Positions 10,015 to 19,599 of a stretch of DNA of 53,551 nt are shown piece after piece; the first letter of the stretch is position 1, and the number at the start of each line of letters is the position of its first letter. The DNA lies in assembly GCA_003427395.1 (NCBI GenBank), contig BFEA01000336.1, positions 95,681 to 149,231 of the forward strand. Reading direction: 5' to 3'. This DNA is from Chara braunii (lineage: Eukaryota; Streptophyta; Charophyceae; Charales; Characeae). The notes below the pieces were generated by a model. It made no database searches. It saw only the letters and a list, made by a program, of their open reading frames with translations, and was not told the DNA's origin. The position numbers and the translations under genes are program-made.

Positions 10015-11721
10015 ATGTCTGACATTGAGCCGCGTGCACAGAAAGCGGAAAGAGAGAGAAGGGAGAGAGAAGGTGTTCTTTTTGAGAGTGTGAGGAAGGG
10101 TAAGAGGAGTGTTCGTCCAAAAGTGAGCAAAGTGCTGACCCCTCTTGAGAGATCTACTGACAACCTATCCTTCGGCATGGCAGACATCACGTCCGAGCAA
10201 TGGAAGGCCATGCTGGATGCAGCGACCGATAATGAGAGGCCTTTCTTTCATAAACTTTATCAGGACGCTGTACACAGAGAAAGGGAGGCAGAGGCAGCAG
10301 CCAGAGCCACAAACATTGCCGAACAGGTGGCCCTCCTTGTGGTTCCAGAATCGAATGATGACCGGTTCCGAGAGAAGATAGCTGCTGCCATAGCACCCTT
10401 GGTTCAACTGCGGACCTTGGAAGACCTTGAGTCCCGTGTGACAGCCCTGGAGCAGTGGAACCAAGAGCTGCAGCCTGAGATAGTCAGCCTCAAACAGTCC
10501 CAACTGTCTGCCCCCCGTCCTCCTAACCCTCGACCTGCTGCAGTCCCAGTCTCTCACCCTAACACAGACCTCATGACAAGAGTGAGTGGAACTGTGACAA
10601 GCGCAGGAACCGGTGCGAGCTCCTCAAGCGGCAGCGCCGACAGTTCTGCACTGGTCATAGTCCCAAATGCAGGAACATCAGCCCAAAATGCCACAGTTCT
10701 TATCGGCGTACAGTACAACGGTCCCATAGTGGACAAGCGGGTGGCCGCTCTGCCGTCCAAATACGACGGGAAAGGGGATATCACCTCTTGGATTAGCTCC
10801 ATGCGCTCATACTTCGAGGTACTGCGAACACCGCAGGAAGACCGAAGCATGATCATGGGCACTAATATTGAGCCCGTCGTACGGAGTTTCATNGAACNCC
10901 AAGCTGTNACANCAGGTTATGAGAGGATTGACCTGACCGAGTGGTTGAAAGTGACTCCTGTACGTACTCTTGAGGACCTCCTCATCACGCAGTATCAAGA
11001 TAAGCACGCTGCGCTCAAGGCAAGACTGAAGCTTGAGGCCCTCAAGGGCCAAACGTGGAGGACTTCGATGCAGGCTTTGGAGCAGTACTTGACTGGTCTG
11101 TTCACCAATCCAAACCTGGGATTGACTGACGTGTCTTGCATGGATGTAGTCATGGGAGTGGCCCCTAAAGAATACGTCTCCCAGCTAGGACTCAAAGACC
11201 ATACCACTTGGCGAGAGCTACTGACCAATCTAGTCAACCTAGAAGCCAAGAAACTCGCCAGGCGTGTAAAGGCACCTGCTGCAGGTAGAACCTCGCAACG
11301 CAAGCGGTACGGAAGCAGCAACCAACTTGCCATGCATGAACATCGAGGGGTTGAGGATCAGTCCTATGCGGATGATCTGTCTCTGGATGACGATCTAGAG
11401 CCAGACTCCGACGTGGGCTGTTCTACATCAACCCTTGAGTCTGACGTGAACACTGAGGAAAAATGTAATGCTTTTAAAAAGACTGCTTCAAACAAGGGGC
11501 CTAACCGTAGTTCGGGTAAGGGAACTATAGCACAGCTCCCCAAGAATGCAAAGATCCCTGAGAAACCGGAGGATGTTTCTACCAAGCCTTGGGAAGCCCT
11601 CCGCATCAATCAAAAGGAATGGGAAAGAAGATCCAAACTGCGCGTGTGCTTGCATTGTCAAAAGCCTGAGCATGCTGTGCAGGATTGTTATCGTCTGCAG
11701 GGAAACAGGCAAAGGGCGTAG
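10015..11721 (+). CDS. Gag polyprotein, element A
   Basis: Structural protein of a Ty3/gypsy retrotransposon that would form the cytoplasmic virus-like particle and package RNA. The frame is open from before 9943, but the first ATG that fits is at 10015 (MSDIEPRAQK...), giving about 568 residues. The order is a basic charged N terminus, a coiled-coil-like stretch (LEDLESRVTALEQWNQEL), a Pro/Ser/Thr-rich linker, a capsid-like helical region, an acidic linker, then one zinc knuckle C-LH-C-QKPE-H-AVQD-C (residues 545-558, CX2CX4HX4C). Four ambiguous bases lie at 10893-10912. It is one of the few long frames here without a stop. The end overlaps the -1 pol frame by about 37 bases. Confidence 0.85.
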   Translation: MSDIEPRAQKAERERREREGVLFESVRKGKRSVRPKVSKVLTPLERSTDNLSFGMADITSEQWKAMLDAATDNERPFFHKLYQDAVHREREAEAAARATNIAEQVALLVVPESNDDRFREKIAAAIAPLVQLRTLEDLESRVTALEQWNQELQPEIVSLKQSQLSAPRPPNPRPAAVPVSHPNTDLMTRVSGTVTSAGTGASSSSGSADSSALVIVPNAGTSAQNATVLIGVQYNGPIVDKRVAALPSKYDGKGDITSWISSMRSYFEVLRTPQEDRSMIMGTNIEPVVRSFXEXQAXTXGYERIDLTEWLKVTPVRTLEDLLITQYQDKHAALKARLKLEALKGQTWRTSMQALEQYLTGLFTNPNLGLTDVSCMDVVMGVAPKEYVSQLGLKDHTTWRELLTNLVNLEAKKLARRVKAPAAGRTSQRKRYGSSNQLAMHEHRGVEDQSYADDLSLDDDLEPDSDVGCSTSTLESDVNTEEKCNAFKKTASNKGPNRSSGKGTIAQLPKNAKIPEKPEDVSTKPWEALRINQKEWERRSKLRVCLHCQKPEHAVQDCYRLQGNRQRA

Positions 11722-12162
11722 AGGAGTTATCAACACTCTCTACAACAAGGGAAGCTGAACAGTCAGTTGCAGGTCCCTCCAAGGAGCCTGAATCTGATCA
11801 ACAACTTGCTCTTGAAGCCCGAACTAATGCTGAATCCAAAGTTGGTGCAGTCCAAGTACTTCACACTGAGCCTTAGGAAGAGACTAAGGAAGTGGACTTC
11901 CACTCTCACCTGGAACATTGGCTGCAACTCAAGCAGCAACGCCGTGTTCAAGGGAGTGTGGAGGTGACCTTCTTTAAGTTACTCATTAACCGCCAATACA
12001 TCCGTGTGCTGATTGATAGTGGTTCAACGACTAACTTTTTTTCTCCTAACGGGATTCGTAAGGCGGGCCTGGAAATGAAGCAAGTGGAATTGCAGAACCC
12101 TTGTCAGACCCAGGTGGGCAACCAAGAGGTTGTCACCTCAACACATGCTGTCAAAGGTGTGC
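11685..12162 (+). pseudogene. Pol start with retropepsin, element A (truncated)
   Basis: The -1 frame runs from 11685 through a linker, meets one in-frame TAG at 11874-11876, and continues in the same frame to an aspartic protease domain with the active-site block VLIDSGSTTNFFSP. This protease would cut Gag-Pol inside the particle. The frame ends at about 12162, where element B LTR sequence starts abruptly with GTGCTGGTAACCACCAC. Reverse transcriptase, RNase H, integrase and the 3' LTR of A are all missing. Confidence 0.75.
11700..11706 (+). promoter_or_regulatory. Candidate -1 ribosomal frameshift site (G GGA AAC)
   Basis: In the gag frame the codons read CAG GGA AAC AGG, so GGGAAAC forms an X XXY YYZ heptamer in correct phase. 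It lies 12 bases before the gag stop (11719-11721). The downstream pol frame is exactly the -1 frame. A possible stem (GTAGA from 11718 pairing with TCTAC near 11745, with GAG/CTC inside) lies about 11 bases downstream. Confidence 0.55.
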
Positions 12163-12804
12163 TGGTAACCACCACAGGCACTGGGCCTGTTTACTTCGGA
12201 CTGAGGCTCAGCCTCGTGGGGCCTACCGGAAGCTTCTGGGCCAAGGCCCAGTACCGCATTACTGCACGCAGGAGCTGGCCACTTCAATATAGAGAAGGGC
12301 CTGCCTACGCATGGCACATTCGTGAACAGGCTGCATGCTGCGCTAACGCTGGCCAGGCTCACGCGCGCACGGGCGAGCTGGAAGGAGCAGGCAGCCATAG
12401 CCGAGCTGCGCTGCTGTATGTTGGATGGGGCGCATGGTGGTCCTTGGGTGCAAGTGGCATCTGTGAGTTGGGAAACGGGGACCTGGTGCTTGACGCGTGC
12501 GGCGTTCGCCGAGATCTGCTCGTACTTCGGAAGCTGTTGACGTCATCAACGGCATTGTAGTTTAGGCTAGATAGGATCTTCCATTCGTAGTCTGGGCGCC
12601 GAGCGCCAGATAGGATATCAGCATTGGTTCTTCGTTGATGATGATGAAATTATTCTAGAATTATCAATCATGAGCTTTTGGTGTGCTCTTATTTGGTGAA
12701 ACTCGTGATGCAATTCAACTATTGGTTCGAGGTCGCGACTATCTGGTCTCATGTGTATGATGCTGTTTGATTGCTGAAGTTCGCTATTGCTGATCTTCCT
12801 TGCA
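12163..12804 (+). mobile_element. Element B 5' LTR, 5'-truncated
   Basis: This aligns with the 3' LTR of B from its internal position 15739 (GTGCTGGTAACCACCACAGG) to its end CTTCCTTGCA. The first 244 bases of the LTR are missing, and protease-coding sequence of element A takes their place. The primer-binding site follows after three bases. Confidence 0.8.
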
Positions 12805-12807
12805 ATT

Positions 12808-12819
12808 TGGTATTGAAGT
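12808..12819 (+). promoter_or_regulatory. Degenerate primer-binding site, element B
   Basis: TGGTATTGAAGT sits where G carries TGGTATCGGAGC. Several substitutions, mostly C-to-T and G-to-A, indicate age or cytosine-methylation decay. Confidence 0.6.
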
Positions 12820-13600
12820 TGTGGTTCGGTGAGCTAATTTGGCGCTTATCTTCTGCCTAATGCGGTACATGCACGCGGTGTGTGCGGTGAGCGACCGTGT
12901 CGTGGGACGTGTGTAGTGAGGAGGGCGAAGATAAGTAGGCGACCCAGGTGGGGAGGGGTTCGCCAGGAAGGTTAAGCGGTGAGTATCACCTGGAATCTAC
13001 CCCTCCCTCAGTTCTTCCTGAATGTCTCTTGTCGTCAACATCCCTAAGCAATCCGGACAGCGTGCTTGTCTAAAGGTGTGCACACGGCCCACCCCTGTGC
13101 CCCGAGTCCTGCTGAGCTGGCCAGCCCTGCACAGTATTTATCCTCACATGCAGCGAGCCTTACACCGACCAATTGGCTGATCAGGAGGCGTTTATATGGA
13201 CGGCCCCAGATGCTCCACGTGAAGATTGACGACTCTCAAGGTTGAGCGCACACGACTCCTCACATGAGAGGACTCTCAAGACAGAACACATCCTCACGGT
13301 TAGAAGTGTCGAAGAAGGTAGATAAGGTTAGGTGCAAAGTTCCTCAAAATAGCTGCCCCCAACCACAGATATTCTCACCAGATGACCCGATGTTGATTGT
13401 GATGACCAATCGCTGCTTCGACACAACTAGCAGAACTGTTCTTTGTTCATTGTGCTTTCTGTTTGCGAACTAGTCAAAGTCAAAGTAGTTCGTTTGTAGG
13501 AATCTGAACTTTCCTGTTGAACCCAAATGTATATACTCTGACGTAGTCACCGATTAATTAACCGGTCTGTGCATGACGCTGCGGTAGGCATCGGATGAGT
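12820..13600 (+). other. Element B leader, with a segment inverted relative to G
   Basis: The outer parts (12820-12985 and 13435-13560) match the leader of element G in element orientation. The middle (about 12987-13430, from TATCACCTGGAATCTACCCC to GCTTCGACACAAC) matches G at about 49665-50352 on the same reference strand, although the two elements lie on opposite strands. So this segment is inverted in one of them. G has an extra block of about 250 bases inside it. No gene is supported in the segment. Confidence 0.75.
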
Positions 13601-15185
13601 GTCCTAGTGCAGACGGTGTGCAGCCTGTAGCTTACGAGCGACAGGGAGGTCCCACAACCGGACGATAGGATCTTGGGATCGGCTAGATGCCCAGTAACCC
13701 ACTTGGCCTTAGGACCAGAGGGTGACAAGTTACTGTTCCACCAGCTTAAGGAGAGGCAGCAGCCGCAGAGGAGAGCTAGGGCAGCAGAGTCCAGCAAGGC
13801 ATTCGCAAGCGAAGCCGCAGCTTCAGCAGCCACAGCAACTTCTGCGCAGTAGAGTTCCCAAGCTAGCAGTTCAGGATCCGTAGGGTCAATGGTCGCGCAG
13901 ACCCAGAGTCAATCCACTGGCGTGATGGCAAGCCAGCCTATTGTGTTGACCCTCGAAGAGGTCGCCATGCAGCGAGCAGCTCATCGCGAGGCATAGCTAC
14001 AGCAGGCTCTAGGAGAGATTAGGGCGGAAAAAGAAAGAATGATTAGAAGAAGAGCCAGGCTGCAGCGGAGACAAGCGGACATTAGCGAATTAGAGGAGAT
14101 GGACCCGACAGAGTTGGATGATGAAGTGAAGACCCTGAGGTCGGTCTTGCTAGGTGTAGTAGAGATGCAAGATCACCAAACGACGATCTTACAGGACATC
14201 CAGCAGAGCCTGGCCGTGTTGGTCGGGCGAGCGCAAGTGGCACCATCATCGTCCGGGCCCGATGTGTGGCCCGTTGTACATCCTCCTCCTTTTCTCCCAC
14301 CGGTGACTGGGGTATCCCCATATACCGCTCCAATATCGGTTCAGCCCGTTTCCCTGGGTATGCCTTTAACATGCGGGTTCTCAACAGGTCCTAGTGTACA
14401 GATTCCTGTACAGACAGTGTTCTCCCAACCTCCATCGCAGGTTGCTGTAAGCGGGCAGCCTGCTGTCTCGCAGCCTGCACAGTCGTACGGTACACAGCCC
14501 CAGCAGCAGCCAGTGCAGCAGCCTGCACCACAAAGTCCACAGCCCGGAATGGTGCAGGTACCGAGACAAAGTCAATGGGTTCCAAAGACGACCATCGCCT
14601 CCTAAACCCTTTACAGGGGATAAGCGGGGTGAAGACCTCGACACATGGTTGAGGGCAGTGCCGGTCTATGTCAAGTGCAAACTTACCTTGCCGCACGAGG
14701 AAGTGCTTGTGGCTGCCTCCTATCTAGAGGGGAGTGCACCAAGATGGTTGAGTGGTTTAGTGCAGCTCCAGGGGTACGGTCATGACTTTTGCGCTTGGGC
14801 GGTCACCCAAAAACTGGACTACTTTCTAAAGTTGGGGGAAGACAGGTGGCATGATCGTCGGGAGGCCCAAAAGGTTACTGACGCGATCTTGACACTGCAT
14901 ACGAGGCTGTTTAAGTCGATAAGAGAAACCACTGACGTTGTAGAGCATCTGATCTGTGTCCCTGGGGTTCGCTATGACCCCATGTTTTACTCACCTTCTG
15001 CCTGAGATGCTTTCCTATGCCTCTCAAGAATCAATTGGTAGGTCAGACCAACATCAACATGCACAACTTTCCCTCGTTCAGCAACAAGGCCCTAGACCTG
15101 GAAGCAAAGATAGGGCATGGTCAGACACCCACAACGGATGGTAGGAGAAAGTCACCGCCTCCCAACTGGAAAGCGAAGGGACGCA
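13600..15185 (+). pseudogene. Decayed gag, element B
   Basis: The first part (13600-14035) resembles the G gag N terminus but is stopped and frameshifted. From 14039 a frame matches G closely (RRRARLQRRQADISELEEMD, then a Pro/Gln-rich linker). A frameshift at about 14600 (CCTCCTAAACCC) moves it to the frame at 14605-15005 (GEDLDTWLRAVPVYVKCKLT ... LICVPGVRYDPM), which is the capsid-like region. Another break follows near 15000. The part after that (to TDGRRKSPPPNWKAKG) matches the end of the G capsid region. The zinc knuckle and everything to the integrase tail are deleted. Confidence 0.75.
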
Positions 15186-15197
15186 TCATGTCGTAGT

Positions 15198-15443
15198 TCA
15201 ATGCTGCCCCCAACCATGGATGGAGAGGTCGACATCGATGACATCGTTGACCACAAGGAAATGCCAGTTCCAAGACCGGCAGGTAGGGGACGTCCTCCAA
15301 AACCGAGGATGCAGTACAGGGTTCGGTTCAGACATCACATTGATCAAAAGGAAGATAGATGGTTCATAAGGGAGGAACTAATGCAAACCGCTCTACAGGT
15401 TGTCGCTCACTACGAGAAGTCTATGCAGAAGGGAAAACGCTAG
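15198..15443 (+). pseudogene. Integrase chromodomain-like tail, element B
   Basis: Directly after the gag remnant comes PPTMDGEVDIDDIVDH, then QYRVRFRHHIDQKEDRWF and REELMQTALQVVAHYE. This is the last part of the pol polyprotein, nearly identical to element G at 43985-43770. The junction near 15198-15205 therefore marks a single internal deletion of roughly 3.7 to 4 kb relative to G that removed the knuckle, protease, RT, RNase H and integrase core. Confidence 0.8.
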
Positions 15444-15480
15444 ATTATCGAAAACTGAACTTCTCAGAGGATTATCGAAG

Positions 15481-15494
15481 TATGGAGGAGGGAA
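15481..15494 (+). promoter_or_regulatory. Polypurine tract, element B
   Basis: TATGGAGGAGGGAA directly precedes the LTR start TGCGAGG. The same tract precedes the 3' LTR of G on the minus strand (43692-43705). Confidence 0.8.
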
Positions 15495-16419
15495 TGCGAG
15501 GCACAGGGCCTCGATATGCCCTACAGGGCCTATTTTTCACACAGTAGGCCGCCCTAAGGGAAGGCACGCACGACCAAGGCCTACAGACCATTTTGGGGTC
15601 ACCACGCAACTGGGGAAATTCAGGCAGCGCCAGTTGGTTGGAAGCGCCCAGGCCCAGGCTGCCTTTTATTGCATGTAAACGAGGCAGGCCCTGGGCCGGA
15701 TACACAAAGTGGACCGAACAAAGGCCAAGGGCAGTTCGGTGCTGGTAACCACCACAGGCCCTGCGCTTGTTTACTTCGGACTTAGGCTCAACCTCGAGGG
15801 GCCTACCGGAAGCTTATGGGCCAGGGCCCAGTACCGCATTACTGCACGCATCAGCAGGCCACTTCGATATAGAGAAGCGCCTGCCTACGCATGGCACATT
15901 CGGGCACTCGCTGCATGCTGCGCAAGCGCTGCTGCGCTAACGCTGGCCAGGCTCACGAGCTCACGGGCAAGCTGGAAGGAGCAGGCAGCCATAGCCGAGC
16001 TGCACTGCTGTATGCTGGATGGGGCGCATGGTGGTCCTTGGGTGCAAGTGGCATCTTTGAGTTGGGGAACGGGGTTGTGAGTGATACAAGAGATATACCT
16101 GGTGCTTGACGCGTGCGGCATTGGCCGAGATTTGCTCGTACTTGGGAAGTTGTTGACGTCATAGCGGCATTGTAGTCTAGGCTAGATAGGATCTGCCATT
16201 CGTAGTCTGGGGGCCGAGCGCGAGATAGGATATCAGCATTGGTTCTTCATTGATGATGATGAAACTACTTGAGCATTGTCAATTATGAGCTTTTGGTGTG
16301 CTCTTATTTGGTGAAACTCGTGATGCAATTCTGCTATTGGTTCGAGGTCGCGACTATCTGGTCTCATGTGTATGATGGTGTTTGATTGCTGAAGTTCGCT
16401 ATTGCTCATCTTCCTTGCA
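15495..16419 (+). mobile_element. Element B 3' LTR
   Basis: This runs from TGCGAGGCACAGGGCC to CTTCCTTGCA, 925 bases. It is full length by comparison with the two G LTRs. Sequence after 16419 belongs to the tandem-repeat family, so B appears to have landed in that family. The target duplication cannot be tested because the 5' LTR end is lost. Confidence 0.8.
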
Positions 16420-16895
16420 TTTTGAACCGGACTGCATTTTTAGGTCGGTGCATTGGGAGCGAAATAGTTGTGTAAAGGCGGATATTTAATGATTTCTCTT
16501 TCCGACCACTCGTCAGAGATTGGCTGATGGGGGTGTGTGTTTGAAATATTGGGAAATCGAAAATCGTAACAATTTCTGACCCCGATCACATGTTACTATG
16601 ATGTTAGAGATTTTTTTTTTATTTATTTAATGGGCGATGGCCTTGAGGTATTATCATCGGACTAACCAGCCCAAGTAAATTCAATATTGTGTCTAATCTG
16701 ACATCGGGTGGCCTTTTCAGCCCAGGGTGGCCTTGATTGCCTTCAGGGAACCCCCAATGCGGGACACCGACCAGGGGATAGTCGGTGGCAGAGGGACCGA
16801 GCATCATCTGGGGGGAGGGGTAATCGGGGAGGCACATGTTAGAGATTGACTGATGGGTCTATGTCTCATATATTCGAAAATAAAAAATCGTAATG

Positions 16896-16990
16896 GTGTC
16901 CTTCGGGGCATAAGTCAAAATTGGAATGATACAAAGAAGATTAGCATAACACCTGGTAAGGATGACACACATTAGTCGAGAAATGGTGGG
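16896..16990 (+). pseudogene. U6 snRNA retrocopy 1
   Basis: The sequence follows the U6 spliceosomal RNA order: GTCCTTCGGGGCAT, AAAATTGGAATGATAC, AAGAAGATTAGCATAACACC, AAGGATGACACACATTAGTC and GAGAAATGG. The ACAGAGA box reads ACAAAGA (16931), which would impair 5' splice-site pairing. The 3' end is followed by an A-run, not the T-run a pol III gene needs, and I see no TATA box or plant upstream sequence element at the expected spacing. This indicates a reverse-transcribed pseudogene. Confidence 0.75.
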
Positions 16991-17673
16991 AAAAAAAAAA
17001 ACGAAAAATCTCGTAATGGTTTCTGACAACGGTCGTGCATGTGATTTTGAGGAGATCACAAAAACCGAAATTGGAAAACATTCATGTGTCACATATTGCG
17101 AGGACCTGGGGGTGAGGGGGGTTGTCTGCGTGTAGCCCCCCAGGAGTGTATGAGTGCACCGACGATCGAGAAGTTCATTTGTTGACATCAGGCATCCTTT
17201 TTTTTTGTTGATGATGGTTGATTTGATAGTGCGCTGAGGGTTGCGCTACGACACACAACAATGTATATGTATATGGAGTTATATACATTCACGAGTACAT
17301 GCCAAACGTTGTGAGGACATGGTATGTGTTTCAGATGTAGTGACGTTTGTGTAAATGAACCAGGCTGCGTTTTTAGGCTCTCAGTTCATCGGGAGCAAAA
17401 AAGTTGTGTAAAGGAGGATATTGGGAAATCGAAAATCGTAATGATTTCTAACACCGACCACGTCTCAGAGATTGGCTAATGGGAGTGTGTATTTGAGATA
17501 TTGGGAAATCAAAAACCGTAATGATTTCTAACACCGACCACGTGTCAGAGATTAGTTGATGCAACTGCGTGCTGAGATATTGGGAAATCGAAAATCGTAA
17601 CAATTTCGCACATGTCAGAGATTGATTGATGGGTGTGTGTGTTTCAAATATTGGGAAATCGAAAATCTTAATG

Positions 17674-17771
17674 GTGTCCTTCGGAACATGAATTAAAATC
17701 GGAACAATACAGAGAAGATTAGCATGGCCCCTGCGCAAGGATGACACGCATAAGTCGATAAATGGTTGGGG
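17674..17771 (+). pseudogene. U6 snRNA retrocopy 2
   Basis: Better preserved than copy 1. It has the intact ACAGAGA box (17709-17715), AGATTAGCATGGCCCCTGCG and CAAGGATGACACGCATAA. The 5' stem-loop is damaged (CTTCGGAACATGAATT). An A-rich tail follows. Both the upstream repeat and the downstream TTGTAATGGTTTC(A/T)GACAACG block are shared with copy 1, so the two were multiplied together as part of a repeat unit after one insertion. Confidence 0.8.
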
Positions 17772-18180
17772 GAAAAAAAGTTGTAATGGTTTCAGACAAC
17801 GATCGTGCGCCAAAGGTTTTGAGGAGTTGTGTTGCGTTCAAGATGATTTGAGTGAATGAACTTCATCATGTTTTGGGATGGGCTCATATAGAGGGTCGGA
17901 AAGTGAAAATGTTGTGCTTAGAAAATTGAAAAAAGTAATGATTTCTGACACCGATCGTGTGTTAGAGATTGTGACGAACACGGGTGGGTTTCAAACAGTC
18001 TCACGTTTGAGTGAATGAACCCGGATAAGTTTCCATATGGGTTCATCCGAAAATGTTGAAATATGCACGCGAAGATGAGGAAAATGAAAAAGATGATTTT
18101 GTGACATCGATCGTGTGTCAGACAATGTGAGGACATGTGGTGGGTTTCAAATGGTGTCGTGTTTGAGTGAATGAAATGGG

Positions 18181-18630
18181 TTGCGAGCAACGACCTCCGT
18201 GTGGTGGGGTTCAGACGGTCTATCTGTATTCTTTCTATCATATATCTGTCATTCTCATTTTACTTGTATGATCAGTAATCGAGCAACACCCTTTGTGCAC
18301 AAAAGACAAAGAATATGGGGGTGTATCTTTTTTTTTTCCTATCCTTTGGCAAGCGTATCTTTCCATGTTCTAGTTGAAGGTCATTTCATTTCCCTCACTT
18401 AGTGAGCGATAGATCGCTGTCACAAAGTGAGTAGTACAGAGAGGCACGTGGTTGGGCTTCGCTATGTACTTGGATTCGAACATTCCTCTAGCAAGCGTAT
18501 CTTTTCACGTTCTAGCTGAAGATTCGTTTCATTTCCCTCAATCAGTGAGTGATAGATCGTCGTCACATAACGAGTAGTATAGAGATGCACGTGGTTCGGA
18601 CTATGTACTTAGATTCGAACATTCATAAGT
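18181..18630. repeat. Tandem duplication of about 143 bp
   Basis: The unit GGCAAGCGTATCTTTCCATG ... TTGGATTCGAACATTCCTCT (about 18349-18491) is followed by a diverged copy to about 18630 (AGCAAGCGTATCTTTTCACG ... TAGATTCGAACATTCATAAG). A partial third copy starts near 18678. The stretch 18181-18348 holds nothing I can name. Confidence 0.6.
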
Positions 18631-18974
18631 GCCATCTCCCCCCCCCCCCCTTTCAATACAAAGAATATGGTGGTGTATACTTCCATGTTCTAGCTGAAAA
18701 TTCATTCTCGTTTTCCTCATCTGATCAGTAGTCGAGCGAGGCCCTCAAGTTGTAGATTCATTCACATTTCCCCTGTTTGATTAGTAGAATAGGGGCCCTA
18801 GTCGGGTTGCATAGGTGGGTGAGTGTGTTGTCATATTCGCTTACACTAAAAAAAATCATGAATATGCCCAAATGTTTTGTCGGACTTCAACCGACTGTAT
18901 GTGTGTACATGCCTAAAAAAAAAGTTCAAAAAGAACGAAAATCATAATGCCTAAGGCAAGAAAAATGCACCAAC
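18631..18974. other. Non-coding repeat remnants
   Basis: A C-run at 18638-18650 and a partial third copy of the preceding unit (TCCATGTTCTAGCTGAAAAT) are present. Its phrases TCATTCTCATTTCCCTCAT and GTAGATCGAGGCCC recur at 19525. No gene is seen. Confidence 0.4.
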
Positions 18975-19045
18975 GGCCCGGGCCTAGCTCAGTTGGTACA
19001 CCCCTGAACTGTTGAAATACGGACTCGATTTCGAATCCAGATATT
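18975..19045 (+). repeat. tRNA-like sequence, probable SINE head
   Basis: An A-box-like TAGCTCAGTTGG (about 18984) and a B-box-like GATTTCGAATCC (about 19027) are spaced as in a tRNA, with an anticodon-like CTGAACTGTTG between. The T-arm and acceptor stems do not pair well, so this is not a functional tRNA. It reads as the head of a tRNA-derived SINE or a decayed tRNA. Confidence 0.5.
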
Positions 19046-19139
19046 ATCAAATGAAAAGAACAAAACCGTTTTGAATTGCCTAGGGCTGGTTAAGGTAAAA
19101 AATTTCTTTACCCGCCCCCCGGATTTGCCCTTTTGCCCC

Positions 19140-19480
19140 TCCAACACTCTGACGCGCTGTCAGGATGACGATGTGTTAGCATACACTCCCTAACACACCG
19201 TGATGCGAACATGATTTCATACTATTTTGATGTGTTTTCCTTTTTTCTTTTGTATACGACACTGAACCCAACCGCATGTGGACCCGAATAATCATGACCG
19301 CGTGAACCCTCCACGATCGCCATGATGATCCAAAATGTCACAAATGTCAGAGCACACTCTGACACATCGTGATGCAAAAAAATGTTTCCACATTGTTTTC
19401 CTTTTTTCACGTATACAAACCTGTACGCGACCACATGTGGACCCGAGTAATTCGGAACGTGTGACCCCTCAATGCACGGA
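19140..19480. repeat. Two-copy tandem repeat
   Basis: The block CACCGTGATGCGAACATGAT ... CATGTGGACCCGAATAATC (about 19196-19300) recurs as CATCGTGATGCAAAAAAATG ... CATGTGGACCCGAGTAATTC (about 19366-19455). Both copies have TTTTCCTTTTTTC and a GTATAC in the middle. No gene is present. Confidence 0.6.
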
Positions 19481-19599
19481 GGACAAATAGTATGGCATGT
19501 ATCTTTCCATCTTCTAGTTGTGGATTCATTCTCATTTCCCTCATTCGATTAGTAGATCGAGGCCCATGGACAGATTGCATGTAGTGTGTGCACACTCCC

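Larger units (their letters stand above)
16422..18180. repeat. Tandem repeat region with U6-bearing units
   Basis: The block GGGAAATCGAAAATCGTAAT, followed by TTTCTGACACCGACCACGTG and TCAGAGATTG(G/A)(C/T)TGATGGG, recurs at about 16549, 17425, 17505, 17580 and 17650, with more diverged forms near 16870, 17000, 17775, 17925 and 18085. In 17410-17660 the period is about 80 bases. A second motif, TTGAGTGAATGAAC, recurs near 17850, 18005 and 18160. A 250-base segment (about 16605-16840) interrupts one unit. There is no gene other than the U6 copies. Confidence 0.7.

Noticed and set aside
12163-12560. The protease frame extending to 12560 as one protein
   Set aside because: After 12162 the sequence is LTR, identical in kind to 15739 onward, so the open frame there is chance.
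17674-17771. Functional U6 gene
   Set aside because: A-rich tail in place of a T-run, damaged 5' stem-loop and no visible pol III promoter elements.
17448-18241. Minus-strand frames in the tandem repeat region
   Set aside because: They follow the repeat period (the same phrases recur) and overlap the U6 copies; not genes.
18975-19045. Functional tRNA gene
   Set aside because: The A and B boxes are present but the acceptor and T stems do not pair.
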